Below are positions 34,288 through 42,307 of a stretch of DNA of 64,000 bases, piece by piece. The notes under the pieces were generated by a model. It was given only the letters and a program-made list of their open reading frames with translations, was not told where the DNA came from and searched no databases. Both the position numbers and the translations under genes were made by a program. Each line of letters opens with the position of its first letter. Position 1 is the first letter of the stretch. The stretch is from Massilia phosphatilytica (lineage in GTDB: Bacteria > Pseudomonadota > Gammaproteobacteria > Burkholderiales > Burkholderiaceae_D): positions 62,001-126,000 of the forward strand of contig NZ_PUIP01000013.1 of NCBI RefSeq assembly GCF_002968015.1, in the 5' to 3' direction.

Positions 34288-35314
34288 GGTGGGTCGCCGT
34301 GACGGAGTCGATCGGGGCGCGCTGCGCGGCGGCGCGGGCGTCGACGAGCTGCTGGTCCAGCATCGCGGCGGCGCCGGCCAGCGCGGGGTAGGGCGCGTGG
34401 ATCACGTACACCGGGATCTGCTTGCAGAAGTCGGTGAACCGGCCCTTGTTCTCGAAGCGGGCGCGGAACGACGACTTGGCGAAGAACTCGCCCAGGCGCG
34501 GCACGACGCCGCCCCCGATGTAGATGCCGCCGCGCGCACACAGCGTGACGGCCACGTTCGCGGCCATCGTGCCCAGGGCGCCGCAGAAGATGTCCAGCAC
34601 TTCCGCGCACAGCTTGTCGCCGGCCAGGCCGCGCTCGACGACCTGCGCCGGTTCCAGCGCTTCGCCGGCGACGCCGTCGATGGCGCACAGCGCTTCGTGG
34701 ATGGTGGCGAGACCCGGACCCGAGATCAAGCGCTCGGCCGACACGTGGTCCCACTTGGTCCAGCAGTACGCGAGGATCGCCTGTTCGCGCGCATTCGACG
34801 GCGAGAACGCGACGTGGCCACCTTCGCTGGGCAGCACGGTCCAGCGGCCGGCGTCGGGAATCACGCCGCCGACGCCGAGGCCCGTGCCCGCGCCCACGAG
34901 GCCGATCACGGCATCGGGGCTGACGCGGGTGCCGCCGACCTGTTCGAGGTCGGCATCCGCCAGGCCGGGCACCGACATCGACAGCGCGGCGAAGTCGTTC
35001 ACGACGAGCAGCGTGTCGAGACCGAGGTCGCGGCGCGCGGCGTCGATCGAGAACTGCCAATGGTGGTTGGTCATCTTGATGAAATCGCCCTCGACCGGAT
35101 TCGCGATCGCGATCACGGCATGACGCACCTCGCGGGCGGCGCCGGGATGGCGGGCCAGGTAGGCACGCACGGCGTCCGTGAACGTGGGGTGGGCGGCGCA
35201 GGCCAGCGTCGCGATTTCCTCGATGCGGCCGGGGCCGCGCTGCAGCGCGAAGCGGGCGTTCGTGCCGCCGATGTCGGCGAGCAGGCGGGCGCCGCCGAAA
35301 AGCACATCATCCAT
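34274..35314 (-). CDS. glk: Glucokinase
   Basis: This is a 346-residue cytoplasmic kinase of the bacterial Glk (ROK-distinct) family. LLADIGGTNARFALQ is the phosphate-binding loop. VVNDFAALSMSVPGL carries the catalytic Asp. GLVGAGTGLGVGGVI and LPSEGGHVAFSPSN complete the glucose site, and IYIGGGVVPRLGEFF binds adenosine. It phosphorylates glucose released by the upstream GH1 enzyme. AGGGA lies five bases before ATG 35314; ATG 35326 is an alternative. It starts 56 bp after the GH1 stop and overlaps the MFS gene. Confidence 0.93.
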   Translation of the reverse strand: MDDVLFGGARLLADIGGTNARFALQRGPGRIEEIATLACAAHPTFTDAVRAYLARHPGAAREVRHAVIAIANPVEGDFIKMTNHHWQFSIDAARRDLGLDTLLVVNDFAALSMSVPGLADADLEQVGGTRVSPDAVIGLVGAGTGLGVGGVIPDAGRWTVLPSEGGHVAFSPSNAREQAILAYCWTKWDHVSAERLISGPGLATIHEALCAIDGVAGEALEPAQVVERGLAGDKLCAEVLDIFCGALGTMAANVAVTLCARGGIYIGGGVVPRLGEFFAKSSFRARFENKGRFTDFCKQIPVYVIHAPYPALAGAAAMLDQQLVDARAAAQRAPIDSVTATHHAHA

Positions 35315-35370
35315 GGTGTCCCTCATGTCTTACTCTGTCTCCTGTTTTTCTCACCCCACCCCCGGCGGGG

Positions 35371-36708
35371 TCAGGCTGCGCGTAATGCGGCGCGCTGTCC
35401 GGCGATGAAGTCGCGGTACCACAGCGCGCTCGCCTTCGGGGTGCGCTCCTGGGTCGCGTAATCGACATACACGATGCCGAACCGCTTGGCATAGCCGGAA
35501 TTCCATTCGAAATTGTCCATCAGGCTCCACAGGAAGTAGCCGCGCACATCCACGCCCGCGTCCATCGCGGCCTTCAGGGCCTCGAGGTGGGTGCGGACGT
35601 ATTCCACGCGCTGGGTGTCGTTGACCTGGCCGCCTTCGAGGGTGTCGACCGCGGCCATGCCGTTTTCCGTAATGTACACCGGCGGCAGGTCCGGGTACTC
35701 CTGTTTCAGCTGCACGAGCAGGTCCGTCAGGCCCTGCGGGTAGATTTCCCAGCCCATGTCGGTGAAGCCCAGGCCGCCTTCCGGCTTGCGCGGCGGGACT
35801 TCGGCGCTCATCACTTCGCGGCGGTAGTAGTTCACGCCCAGGAAGTCGAGCGGCTGGGCGATGATGTCGAAATCGCCCGCGTGCACGACCGGTGCATTTT
35901 CGCCGTGTGCTTCGAGCGACAGGGCGGGATAGCGGCGCTTGAAGATCGGGTCCATGAACCACGCGATCGAATTCGCCCATTCCAGTGCGGCCAGGCGGCG
36001 GTCGGCGTCCGTGTCGGTCGCCGGTTCCGCGGTCCACTGGTTCAGCACGATGCCCAGCTGGCAGGCCGGCTTCACGGCGCGCATCGCCTGCATGGCGAGG
36101 CCGTGCGACAGCAGCAGGTGGTGCGAGACCTGGATCGCCTGCTTCTTGTCGGCGACGCCCGGCGCGAACTGGCCGTTGCCGTAGCCGAGGTTCGCCGTGC
36201 ACCACGGCTCGTTGTGCGTGGCGATGCTGGCCACGCGGTTGCCGAAGCGGCGCGCCACTTCGGCCGCGTAGTCGGCGAAGCGGTGCGCCGTGTCGCGCGA
36301 CATCCAGCCGCCATCGTCCTGCAGGCCCTGCGGCAGGTCCCAGTGGTACAGCGTGATGTGCGCCACGATGCCTTTTTCGTCCAGCGCGTCCAAGAGGCGC
36401 GTGTAGAAATCGAAGCCCGCTTCATTCCATGCGCCCTTGCCGGTCGGCTGCACGCGCGCCCACGCCATCGAGAAGCGGTAGGCGTTCACGCCCAGCGACG
36501 CCATCAGCGCCACGTCGTCGCGGTAACGGTGATAATGGTCGCAGGCGACGTCGCCGTTGCTGCCGTCGATGATGTTGGCGGGATCGTGCGAAAACGTATC
36601 CCAGATCGAAGGGCCCTTGCCGTCGGCGTCAAAGGCGCCTTCGATCTGGAAGGCGCTGGTGGCGACGCCCCACGTGAAGTTGGAAGGAAAACGGATGGAG
36701 TCGGTCAT
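35371..36708 (-). CDS. GH1 beta-glucosidase
   Basis: This is a 445-residue cytoplasmic enzyme of normal GH1 length. The sequence FTWGVATSAFQIEGA forms the N-terminal glucose-site motif. The acid/base is Glu167 (ATHNEPW) and the nucleophile Glu348 (VYITENG); WSLMDNFEWNSGYAKRFG is the aglycone-site C-terminal motif. There is no signal peptide, so it acts on imported beta-glucosides such as cellobiose. It is the first gene of the operon with glucokinase and the MFS transporter. The operator 36752-36765 lies 44 bp upstream and the repressor gene is divergent. Confidence 0.95.
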   Translation of the reverse strand: MTDSIRFPSNFTWGVATSAFQIEGAFDADGKGPSIWDTFSHDPANIIDGSNGDVACDHYHRYRDDVALMASLGVNAYRFSMAWARVQPTGKGAWNEAGFDFYTRLLDALDEKGIVAHITLYHWDLPQGLQDDGGWMSRDTAHRFADYAAEVARRFGNRVASIATHNEPWCTANLGYGNGQFAPGVADKKQAIQVSHHLLLSHGLAMQAMRAVKPACQLGIVLNQWTAEPATDTDADRRLAALEWANSIAWFMDPIFKRRYPALSLEAHGENAPVVHAGDFDIIAQPLDFLGVNYYRREVMSAEVPPRKPEGGLGFTDMGWEIYPQGLTDLLVQLKQEYPDLPPVYITENGMAAVDTLEGGQVNDTQRVEYVRTHLEALKAAMDAGVDVRGYFLWSLMDNFEWNSGYAKRFGIVYVDYATQERTPKASALWYRDFIAGQRAALRAA

Positions 36709-36751
36709 GGTGCGCGGTTGTAGTCGTTATAGAATGGAACTTTGAATCTTC

Positions 36752-36765
36752 TGAAATCGATTTCA
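36752..36765. promoter_or_regulatory. LacI-type operator, perfect 14-bp palindrome
   Basis: TGAAATCGATTTCA is perfectly symmetric about its central CG, the usual form of LacI-family operators. It stands 44 bp before the GH1 start and about 140 bp before the divergent repressor gene, so one site could control both. Confidence 0.75.
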
Positions 36766-36902
36766 TCGTACATGCGCGATTGGCCGGGTGTCAACATCAT
36801 TTTTTCCTTTCAGGCATCGACGCCACATGTCAAAGTCGCATTTCCTAGTGTATATTCACCAGCTTCGCGGCAGCCGCCGTGTAAAGATGCAGGCCGAAAC
36901 GC

Positions 36903-37922
36903 ATGAAAAAGGATCCCAGCAGCTCGCCGATGGTCACCGTTCACGAAGTCGCCCGTGTGGCGGGTGTGTCCGCAGCGACGGTTTCGCGCTTCCTGAACGG
37001 TACCGCCAAGGTGTCGGAGGAAAAGCGCCAGGCCATCGAAAGCGTCATCGAAAAGCTGAATTACAAGCCCAATGTGCTGGCCCAGAACCTCAAGACGGGC
37101 AGCTCGCGCACGATCGGCGTCCTGACGCAGTCGCTCGTGTCGGGTTATTTTGCCGACGCGATGGCCGGCATCGACGAGGCCCTGCAGGGCACGGGCTACG
37201 CGCCGCTGATCGTCTCCGGTCACTGGCATGCGGACGAGGAGGCCGAGCGCATCGAGCTCCTGATCGCGCGCCGCGTGGATGGCCTCGTCATCCTGAGCGG
37301 TAAATTGAAGGATGCGCAGATCCTGAAACTGTCGCAGCGCGTGCCCATCGTTGCCTTCGGCCGCGACCTGAGTGCGCCGCGCGCGTATGGCTTCTGCCTG
37401 GATAACTATTGGGGCGCGTGCGAAGCGGTGAGCTACCTGATCGACCAGGGCCACCGCAACATCGCGTTCATCACAGGCCCGTCCGACCACCAGGACGCGC
37501 TGGCCCGCCTGGCCGGCTACCGCGACACCCTGGCCAAGCACGGCATCAAGGAACAGCAGCAGCTGATCGTCGGCGGCGACTTCCAGGAATCGAGCGGCCT
37601 GCTCGCCGTCGAACGCCTGCTGGAATCGGGCCAGCGCTTTTCCGCGATCTTCTGCGCGAACGACCTGACCGCGTACGGCGCGCGCCTCGCGCTGTACCGG
37701 CGCGGCATCCGCGTGCCGGAAGACATCTCCGTGATCGGCTTCGACGACCTGCACAGCTCCATGTACACGACGCCGCCGCTGACCACCGTGCGCCAGCCGC
37801 TGTTCGACGTCGGCAAGTGCCTGGGCCGCGCGATCGTCAAGATGATCGGGCACGAGACGCTCGATATCGAGGTGCCGCAGCTGAACCTCGTCGTGCGCGA
37901 GTCCGTCAAGCGCGCCGACTAA
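36903..37922 (+). CDS. LacI-family repressor of the beta-glucoside operon
   Basis: This is a 339-residue regulator. The N-terminal HTH (VTVHEVARVAGVSAATVSRF) and hinge helix (NYKPNVLAQNLKTGSSRTIG) precede a periplasmic-binding-like effector domain with RRVDGLVILSG, NIAFITGPSDHQDALARLAGY and ISVIGFDDL. It is divergent from the GH1-glucokinase-MFS operon and probably represses it until a beta-glucoside or glucose derivative binds. The start at 36903 has no strong ribosome site; MVTVHEV nine codons on is possible. A palindromic repeat hairpin follows the stop by 7 bp. Confidence 0.92.
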   Translation: MKKDPSSSPMVTVHEVARVAGVSAATVSRFLNGTAKVSEEKRQAIESVIEKLNYKPNVLAQNLKTGSSRTIGVLTQSLVSGYFADAMAGIDEALQGTGYAPLIVSGHWHADEEAERIELLIARRVDGLVILSGKLKDAQILKLSQRVPIVAFGRDLSAPRAYGFCLDNYWGACEAVSYLIDQGHRNIAFITGPSDHQDALARLAGYRDTLAKHGIKEQQQLIVGGDFQESSGLLAVERLLESGQRFSAIFCANDLTAYGARLALYRRGIRVPEDISVIGFDDLHSSMYTTPPLTTVRQPLFDVGKCLGRAIVKMIGHETLDIEVPQLNLVVRESVKRAD

Positions 37923-37929
37923 CTGACAA

Positions 37930-37965
37930 AAATTCGGGGTCAGAGCACGCTCTGACCCCGAATTT
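37930..37965. repeat. Perfect hairpin repeat between convergent genes
   Basis: AAATTCGGGGTCAGAGC (37930-37946) pairs exactly over 17 bases with GCTCTGACCCCGAATTT (37949-37965), leaving a two-base loop. It is the same unit as the cluster at 32642-32875. It lies between the repressor stop and the convergent SDR stop and may end transcription in both directions. Confidence 0.9.
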
Positions 37966-37988
37966 GGCCCGAGTTGACAGGGCGGACG

Positions 37989-38735
37989 TCAGGCCGCGAA
38001 GCCGCCGTCTACTGCCAGGTCCGACCCCGTCACGAAACTCGCTTCGGGGCTGGCCAGCCACGCCACCATCGCCGCGACTTCTTCCGGCCGGCCGTGGCGC
38101 GGCAGGGCCATGAAGCCGTGCAGCGATTTGCCGAAATCCGTGTCGGCCGGATTCATGTCCGTGTCGACCGGGCCCGGCAGCACGTTGTTGACGGTGATGC
38201 CGCGCGGGCCCAGGTCGCGCGCGAGACCTTTTACGAGGCCCGTCAGGGCCGACTTGCTCATCGCGTAGACGGCGCCGCCGGCGAACGGCATGCGCAGCGC
38301 GTTCGTGCTGCCGATGTTGATCACGCGTCCGCCGTCCGGCAGGTGGCGCACGGCCGCCTGCGTCGCGGCGAACACGGCGCGTACGTTGACGGCCACCGTC
38401 TTGTCGAAATCGGCGATGGAGAATTCCGTCACGTGGCCGCCGAGGAAGACGCCCGCGTTGTTGACGACGATGTCCAGCCGGCCGAATTTCGCGGCAGCCG
38501 TGTCGATGGCGGCGGCCAGCGCCTGTGCATCGGCCACGTCGGCGCGCAGCGCGAGGGCGCGGCCGCCTGCCGCTTCGATGCGTCCGGCCAGCGCCTGTGC
38601 GGCGGCGTCGGACGATTGATACGTGAAGGCGACGGCCGCGCCGTCGCTTGCCAGACGCTCCACGATGGCCGCGCCGATGCCGCGCGAGCCGCCGGTGACG
38701 AAAGCGACTTTGTCTTTCAGGTTCGTGTTTGCCAT
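37989..38735 (-). CDS. Short-chain dehydrogenase/reductase
   Basis: This is a 248-residue classical SDR. VAFVTGGSRGIGAAIV is the cofactor loop, LDIVVNNAGVFLGG the NNAG motif, INIGSTNALRMPFAGGAVYAMSK the Ser-Tyr-Lys catalytic set, given in part, and VNNVLPGPVDTDMNP the C-terminal PG motif. It is an NAD(P)H-dependent carbonyl reductase of unknown substrate. GGAGAG precedes the ATG. The divergent LysR regulator starts 112 bp away and is the likely controller. Confidence 0.92.
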   Translation of the reverse strand: MANTNLKDKVAFVTGGSRGIGAAIVERLASDGAAVAFTYQSSDAAAQALAGRIEAAGGRALALRADVADAQALAAAIDTAAAKFGRLDIVVNNAGVFLGGHVTEFSIADFDKTVAVNVRAVFAATQAAVRHLPDGGRVINIGSTNALRMPFAGGAVYAMSKSALTGLVKGLARDLGPRGITVNNVLPGPVDTDMNPADTDFGKSLHGFMALPRHGRPEEVAAMVAWLASPEASFVTGSDLAVDGGFAA

Positions 38736-38847
38736 GATGCTCTCCGTTCGGTTGGGGTGGTTGATGTGTGCAGTATCATTCCAACTCCCGGTTCAAACTA
38801 GCCGGTCAAAAAGGACAAGACTTTCAACCGTTAGTTAAAGGTGGGCC

Positions 38848-39759
38848 ATGGAGCATCTGGATTCCTTCATCTACAGCGCCGAGGATGGCGGATTTTCCGC
38901 TGCCGCGCGCCGCCTCGGCCTCACGCCGGCGGGCGTCAGCAAGAACGTGGCCCGGCTCGAGGCGAACCTGGGCGTGCGCCTGTTCCGGCGCAGCACGCGC
39001 AAGCTGAGTCTGACGGAAGAGGGCGAGCAATTGCTGCGCGAGGTGGCCGAGCCATGGCACCGGATCCAGGATGCGATGGCCGTCGTGCGCCAGGGCGCCA
39101 ACCATGCCGCCGGGCCGCTGAAGGTCGCCATGGCGCCGGCGGTCGGGCGCATGCATTTCGTGCCGATGCTGGCGGAATTCCGCCGCCGCTATCCCGAGGT
39201 GCTGCCGGATCTGCACTTCGATAACCGCCAGGTCGACCTGATCGCGGAAGGGTTCGACGTCGCGATCGGCGGCGGTGTGGAGCTGCCGCAGGGCGTCGTC
39301 GCGCGCGAGCTGGCGCGGGTGCGCATCGTGCTCGCCGCAGCGCCCGACTACCTGGCCCGGCGCGGCACGCCCACGCACCCGGACGACCTGGCGGCGCACG
39401 ACGGCATCGCGCGCCGTTCGATCCGCACGGGCCGGCTGCAGATCCTCACCTTGCGCGACGCGGCAGGCCACGTGGCGCCGTACGATCCACGGCCCGTCGC
39501 GGTGCTGGACGATCCGGAAGCGATGGCGCATGCGGCCGCCGCCGGCCTGGGCATCGCGCTGCTGCCGGCGCCGCACGCGGGGCCGCTGCTGGCGGACGGG
39601 CGGCTCGTGCGCATCTTGCCCGACTGGTATGCGGAGACGGGGCCGCTGTTCCTCTACTATTCGAACCGGCGGCTGCTGCCGGCGAAGACACGGGTGTTCG
39701 TCGATTTCGTCGTCGAGCGTTTTCGGGAGCTGGGGCTGGCGGCGCACTTCGCCGGCTGA
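38848..39759 (+). CDS. LysR-family transcriptional regulator
   Basis: This is a 303-residue LTTR. The winged helix (FIYSAEDGGFSAAARRLGLT and PAGVSKNVARLEANLGVRLF) is at 5-60, followed by a substrate-binding domain with LPDLHFDNRQVDLIAEGFDV. It is divergent from the SDR gene and probably regulates it, the usual LysR layout. The effector is unknown. Confidence 0.9.
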   Translation: MEHLDSFIYSAEDGGFSAAARRLGLTPAGVSKNVARLEANLGVRLFRRSTRKLSLTEEGEQLLREVAEPWHRIQDAMAVVRQGANHAAGPLKVAMAPAVGRMHFVPMLAEFRRRYPEVLPDLHFDNRQVDLIAEGFDVAIGGGVELPQGVVARELARVRIVLAAAPDYLARRGTPTHPDDLAAHDGIARRSIRTGRLQILTLRDAAGHVAPYDPRPVAVLDDPEAMAHAAAAGLGIALLPAPHAGPLLADGRLVRILPDWYAETGPLFLYYSNRRLLPAKTRVFVDFVVERFRELGLAAHFAG

Positions 39760-39838
39760 CTGCTACTTGCAGCCGGTGCCCGTCACGGCATCCTTCACCA
39801 ACGGCAGGATTGCCGGCAGGCCGTGCAGACCTGTAGGC

Positions 39839-40369
39839 CTAAGCAACCGAGCCCTTCCGCTCACGCGTATAAATCCCGACCGCTTTACCGTATATCTCGG
39901 TTTCCGCTTCATGAGTCAGGCCAAGTCGCCTGGCAACGCGCAGCGACGATTCGTTGGCTGCAGCGATGAGAGCCCGAACTTTGGGTTCGCGTCGGATCTC
40001 GAGCGCATGGTGCAAGGCCGCCGCCGCCGCTTCGTTCGCGAATCCCCGGCCCCAAAAGGCACGATAGGTATTCCAGCCAAGCTCCATCACGGTGGAGTCC
40101 TCGCGAAAGAACGCGCCAACATTTCCGACGAGTCGACCAGTCTCCCTTTCCTCGACAGCCCACCAGCCGGCGCCATGGATGAGCCATAGTCCTGCTTGTG
40201 AACAGAAGATTCGCCATGCAGCATGGCGGTCGGCCGGAACCAGATGGGCCGAGCTGACGGGGTCGGCGACATGCGCTGCGAATGCGTCAAAGTCTTCCCG
40301 TCGATATTCACGAAGCGTGAGTCGTTCCGTGTGAAGGTAGGGAACGGAAGTGATGAACTCGTTATTCAT
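39839..40369 (-). CDS. GNAT-family N-acetyltransferase
   Basis: This is a 176-residue RimJ/RimL-type acetyltransferase. LHTERLTLREYRREDFDAF opens the fold, VGNVGAFF and ELGWNTYRAFWGRGFANEAA form the acetyl-CoA pyrophosphate loop, and NESSLRVARRLGLTHEAE follows. The substrate could be an N-terminal or antibiotic amine. The start at 40369 is chosen at MNNEFIT where the domain begins. The gene has visibly lower GC content and different codon use from both neighbours, which may mean recent acquisition. Confidence 0.85.
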   Translation of the reverse strand: MNNEFITSVPYLHTERLTLREYRREDFDAFAAHVADPVSSAHLVPADRHAAWRIFCSQAGLWLIHGAGWWAVEERETGRLVGNVGAFFREDSTVMELGWNTYRAFWGRGFANEAAAAALHHALEIRREPKVRALIAAANESSLRVARRLGLTHEAETEIYGKAVGIYTRERKGSVA

Positions 40370-40456
40370 GAGCTGGATTCCATGGTCTGGTGCCGGATAA
40401 GCCGTCCATTGGACAGTGTAAAAGCGAAGTTGCAGGGAAAGCAAGTAACAGCGTCG

Positions 40457-40490
40457 CTGTCACGGAACTGACATGTCCGGTGAATACAAT
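40457..40490 (+). promoter_or_regulatory. PhoB-type promoter of the phosphatase gene
   Basis: A Pho box CTGTCAC-GGAA-CTGACAT (40457-40474) is two 7-mers in direct repeat with a 4-base spacer. Ten bases further on stands a -10 element TACAAT (40485-40490). The ATG follows 43 bp later. The same arrangement occurs before ppk1 on the other strand. Confidence 0.75.
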
Positions 40491-40532
40491 GTACGATTGG
40501 CAATACCAGCAACCGACTGAAAGACCGACCGC

Positions 40533-42221
40533 ATGAGACCGACCTGGCTGAAGACCTCGCTCACCCTGATGACCTGTTCCGCGCTCTGGCTGTCCGTGCC
40601 GGCCCCCGCCGCGGACAACGTCAAGCCGGCCGGCGCCGGCCAGGCCGTGGCGCAGGTCAAGCCGCCGAAGCTGGTCGTCGTGATGGTCATCGACGGCCTG
40701 CCGGCCGAGCAGGTGCAGCGCTACCGCGACCAGTTCGGCCCCGGCGGCCTGCGCCGCCTGCTGGAGCAGGGCGCGTCATTCACGGATGCACACCAGGCGC
40801 ACGGGATCACGGTGACGGCCGTCGGCCACTCGGCCGTGCTGACGGGCGCCTATCCTTATCGGCACGGCATCATCGGCAACAACTGGATCGCGGCGAACGG
40901 CAAGCAGGTCTATTGCACCGAGGACGCCCGTTACCACTACATCGACGAAGAGACGGACGAGCACGACGGCACGTCGCCCGCGAACCTGCGGGTGGACACG
41001 CTCGGCGACCAGTTGCGCTACGCGACCGGCAATCGCAGCAAGGTCGTGACCGTGTCCGGCAAGGACCGCGGCGCCATCCTGCTCGCCGGCAAGACGGGCA
41101 CCGCTTACATGTACATGGACAAGACGGGCGATTTTGCCAGCAGCACCTATTACATGGACCAGCATCCGGCCTGGGCCGAGCGCTTCCGCGCCGCGAAGCT
41201 GCAGGACCGCTATTACGCCAAATCGTGGAAGCCGCTGCTGGACGACAAGGCCTACGCGGATGACGCCCCGTACCCGGAAGCGACCGCGACCAACCCGAAC
41301 CGCTTCCCGTTCACGTTCTACAGCGAGAGCGGCAAGCCGGCCGCCGATTACTACGGCCGCCTGAAGACGAGTCCGGCCGTGGATGAATTGACGCTGGAGT
41401 TCGCCGAGGCCGCCGTCGACGGCGAGCAGCTGGGCCGCAACCCGACGGGTGCCACGGACCTGCTGGGCGTGAGCCTGTCCGGCCACGATTACGTGAACCA
41501 CGCGTACGGCCCGGAAAGCCGCATGTCGCACGACCACCTGCAGCAGGTCGACCGCAAGATCGCCGCGTTCTTCGCCTTTCTCGACAAGCGCGTCGGCATG
41601 GACAACGTGCTCGTCGTGCTGACGGCGGACCACGGCTTCGCCAATACGGCCGAGTTCGCGCGCACGCAGCATGCGGACGCGCTGCGCGTGAATCCGAAGA
41701 CCCTGCTCGAGAACCTGAACGCCGCGCTGGCCGAGCGCTTCGGCGGCGCGCAGCTGGTCAGGACGTCGCTGCTGCCCGACGTCCGGCTCGACGACGACGC
41801 CATCGCGCGCCATGGCCTCGCCCGCGCCGACGTGGAAAACGCCGCCGCGCGTTACCTGCTGACGCAGCCGGGCATCTCGGAAGTGTTTACGCGCACGCAA
41901 CTGGAACAGGGCGTCGCGGCAAAGTCGCGCCTGGGCACATTGATGCAGCGGGCGTGGAACAGCCAGCTGTCCGGCGACCTGCTGGTCGTCACGACGCCGT
42001 ACACGATCTTCAGCAGCGGGTCTGCGGGCGCGAGCCACGGCACGCCCTGGCAGTACGATACCTCCGTGCCCTTGTTGATCATGGGCAGGCGCTGGATCCG
42101 GCCGGGTGAGCAGGCGGGCTATGCGGAAGTCGTCGACATCGCCCCGACGCTGGCGCAGATCCTGCACGTGCGCCGCCCGGCGGGCGCGGAAGGACGCGTG
42201 CTGACGGAGGCGCTGCGTTGA
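40533..42221 (+). CDS. PafA-like exported alkaline phosphatase
   Basis: This is a 562-residue periplasmic metallophosphatase of the type-I phosphodiesterase/alkaline phosphatase superfamily. A signal peptide is followed by VVVMVIDGLPAEQVQRY with metal Asp54 and QAHGITVTAVGHSAVLTG, in which Thr93 aligns with the PafA nucleophile. GVSLSGHDYVNHAYGPES and VLTADHGFANTAEF supply further metal ligands, and GASHGTPWQYDTSVPLLIMG ends the site. It should release phosphate from esters during starvation. A PhoB-type promoter lies upstream. The exopolyphosphatase gene follows in the same direction. Confidence 0.9.
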   Translation: MRPTWLKTSLTLMTCSALWLSVPAPAADNVKPAGAGQAVAQVKPPKLVVVMVIDGLPAEQVQRYRDQFGPGGLRRLLEQGASFTDAHQAHGITVTAVGHSAVLTGAYPYRHGIIGNNWIAANGKQVYCTEDARYHYIDEETDEHDGTSPANLRVDTLGDQLRYATGNRSKVVTVSGKDRGAILLAGKTGTAYMYMDKTGDFASSTYYMDQHPAWAERFRAAKLQDRYYAKSWKPLLDDKAYADDAPYPEATATNPNRFPFTFYSESGKPAADYYGRLKTSPAVDELTLEFAEAAVDGEQLGRNPTGATDLLGVSLSGHDYVNHAYGPESRMSHDHLQQVDRKIAAFFAFLDKRVGMDNVLVVLTADHGFANTAEFARTQHADALRVNPKTLLENLNAALAERFGGAQLVRTSLLPDVRLDDDAIARHGLARADVENAAARYLLTQPGISEVFTRTQLEQGVAAKSRLGTLMQRAWNSQLSGDLLVVTTPYTIFSSGSAGASHGTPWQYDTSVPLLIMGRRWIRPGEQAGYAEVVDIAPTLAQILHVRRPAGAEGRVLTEALR

Positions 42222-42307
42222 GCGGGCTGCCGGACGACGTAACGGGAGACGCAGCGGGTGCCATGCCCGCTATACTGCCGTCAACGCCACTCAATGCGAG
42301 CCCATCC

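Noticed and set aside
39839..40369. Considered as part of a mobile element because of low GC content
   Set aside because: There are no flanking repeats, integrase or transposase, so only possible gene acquisition can be stated.
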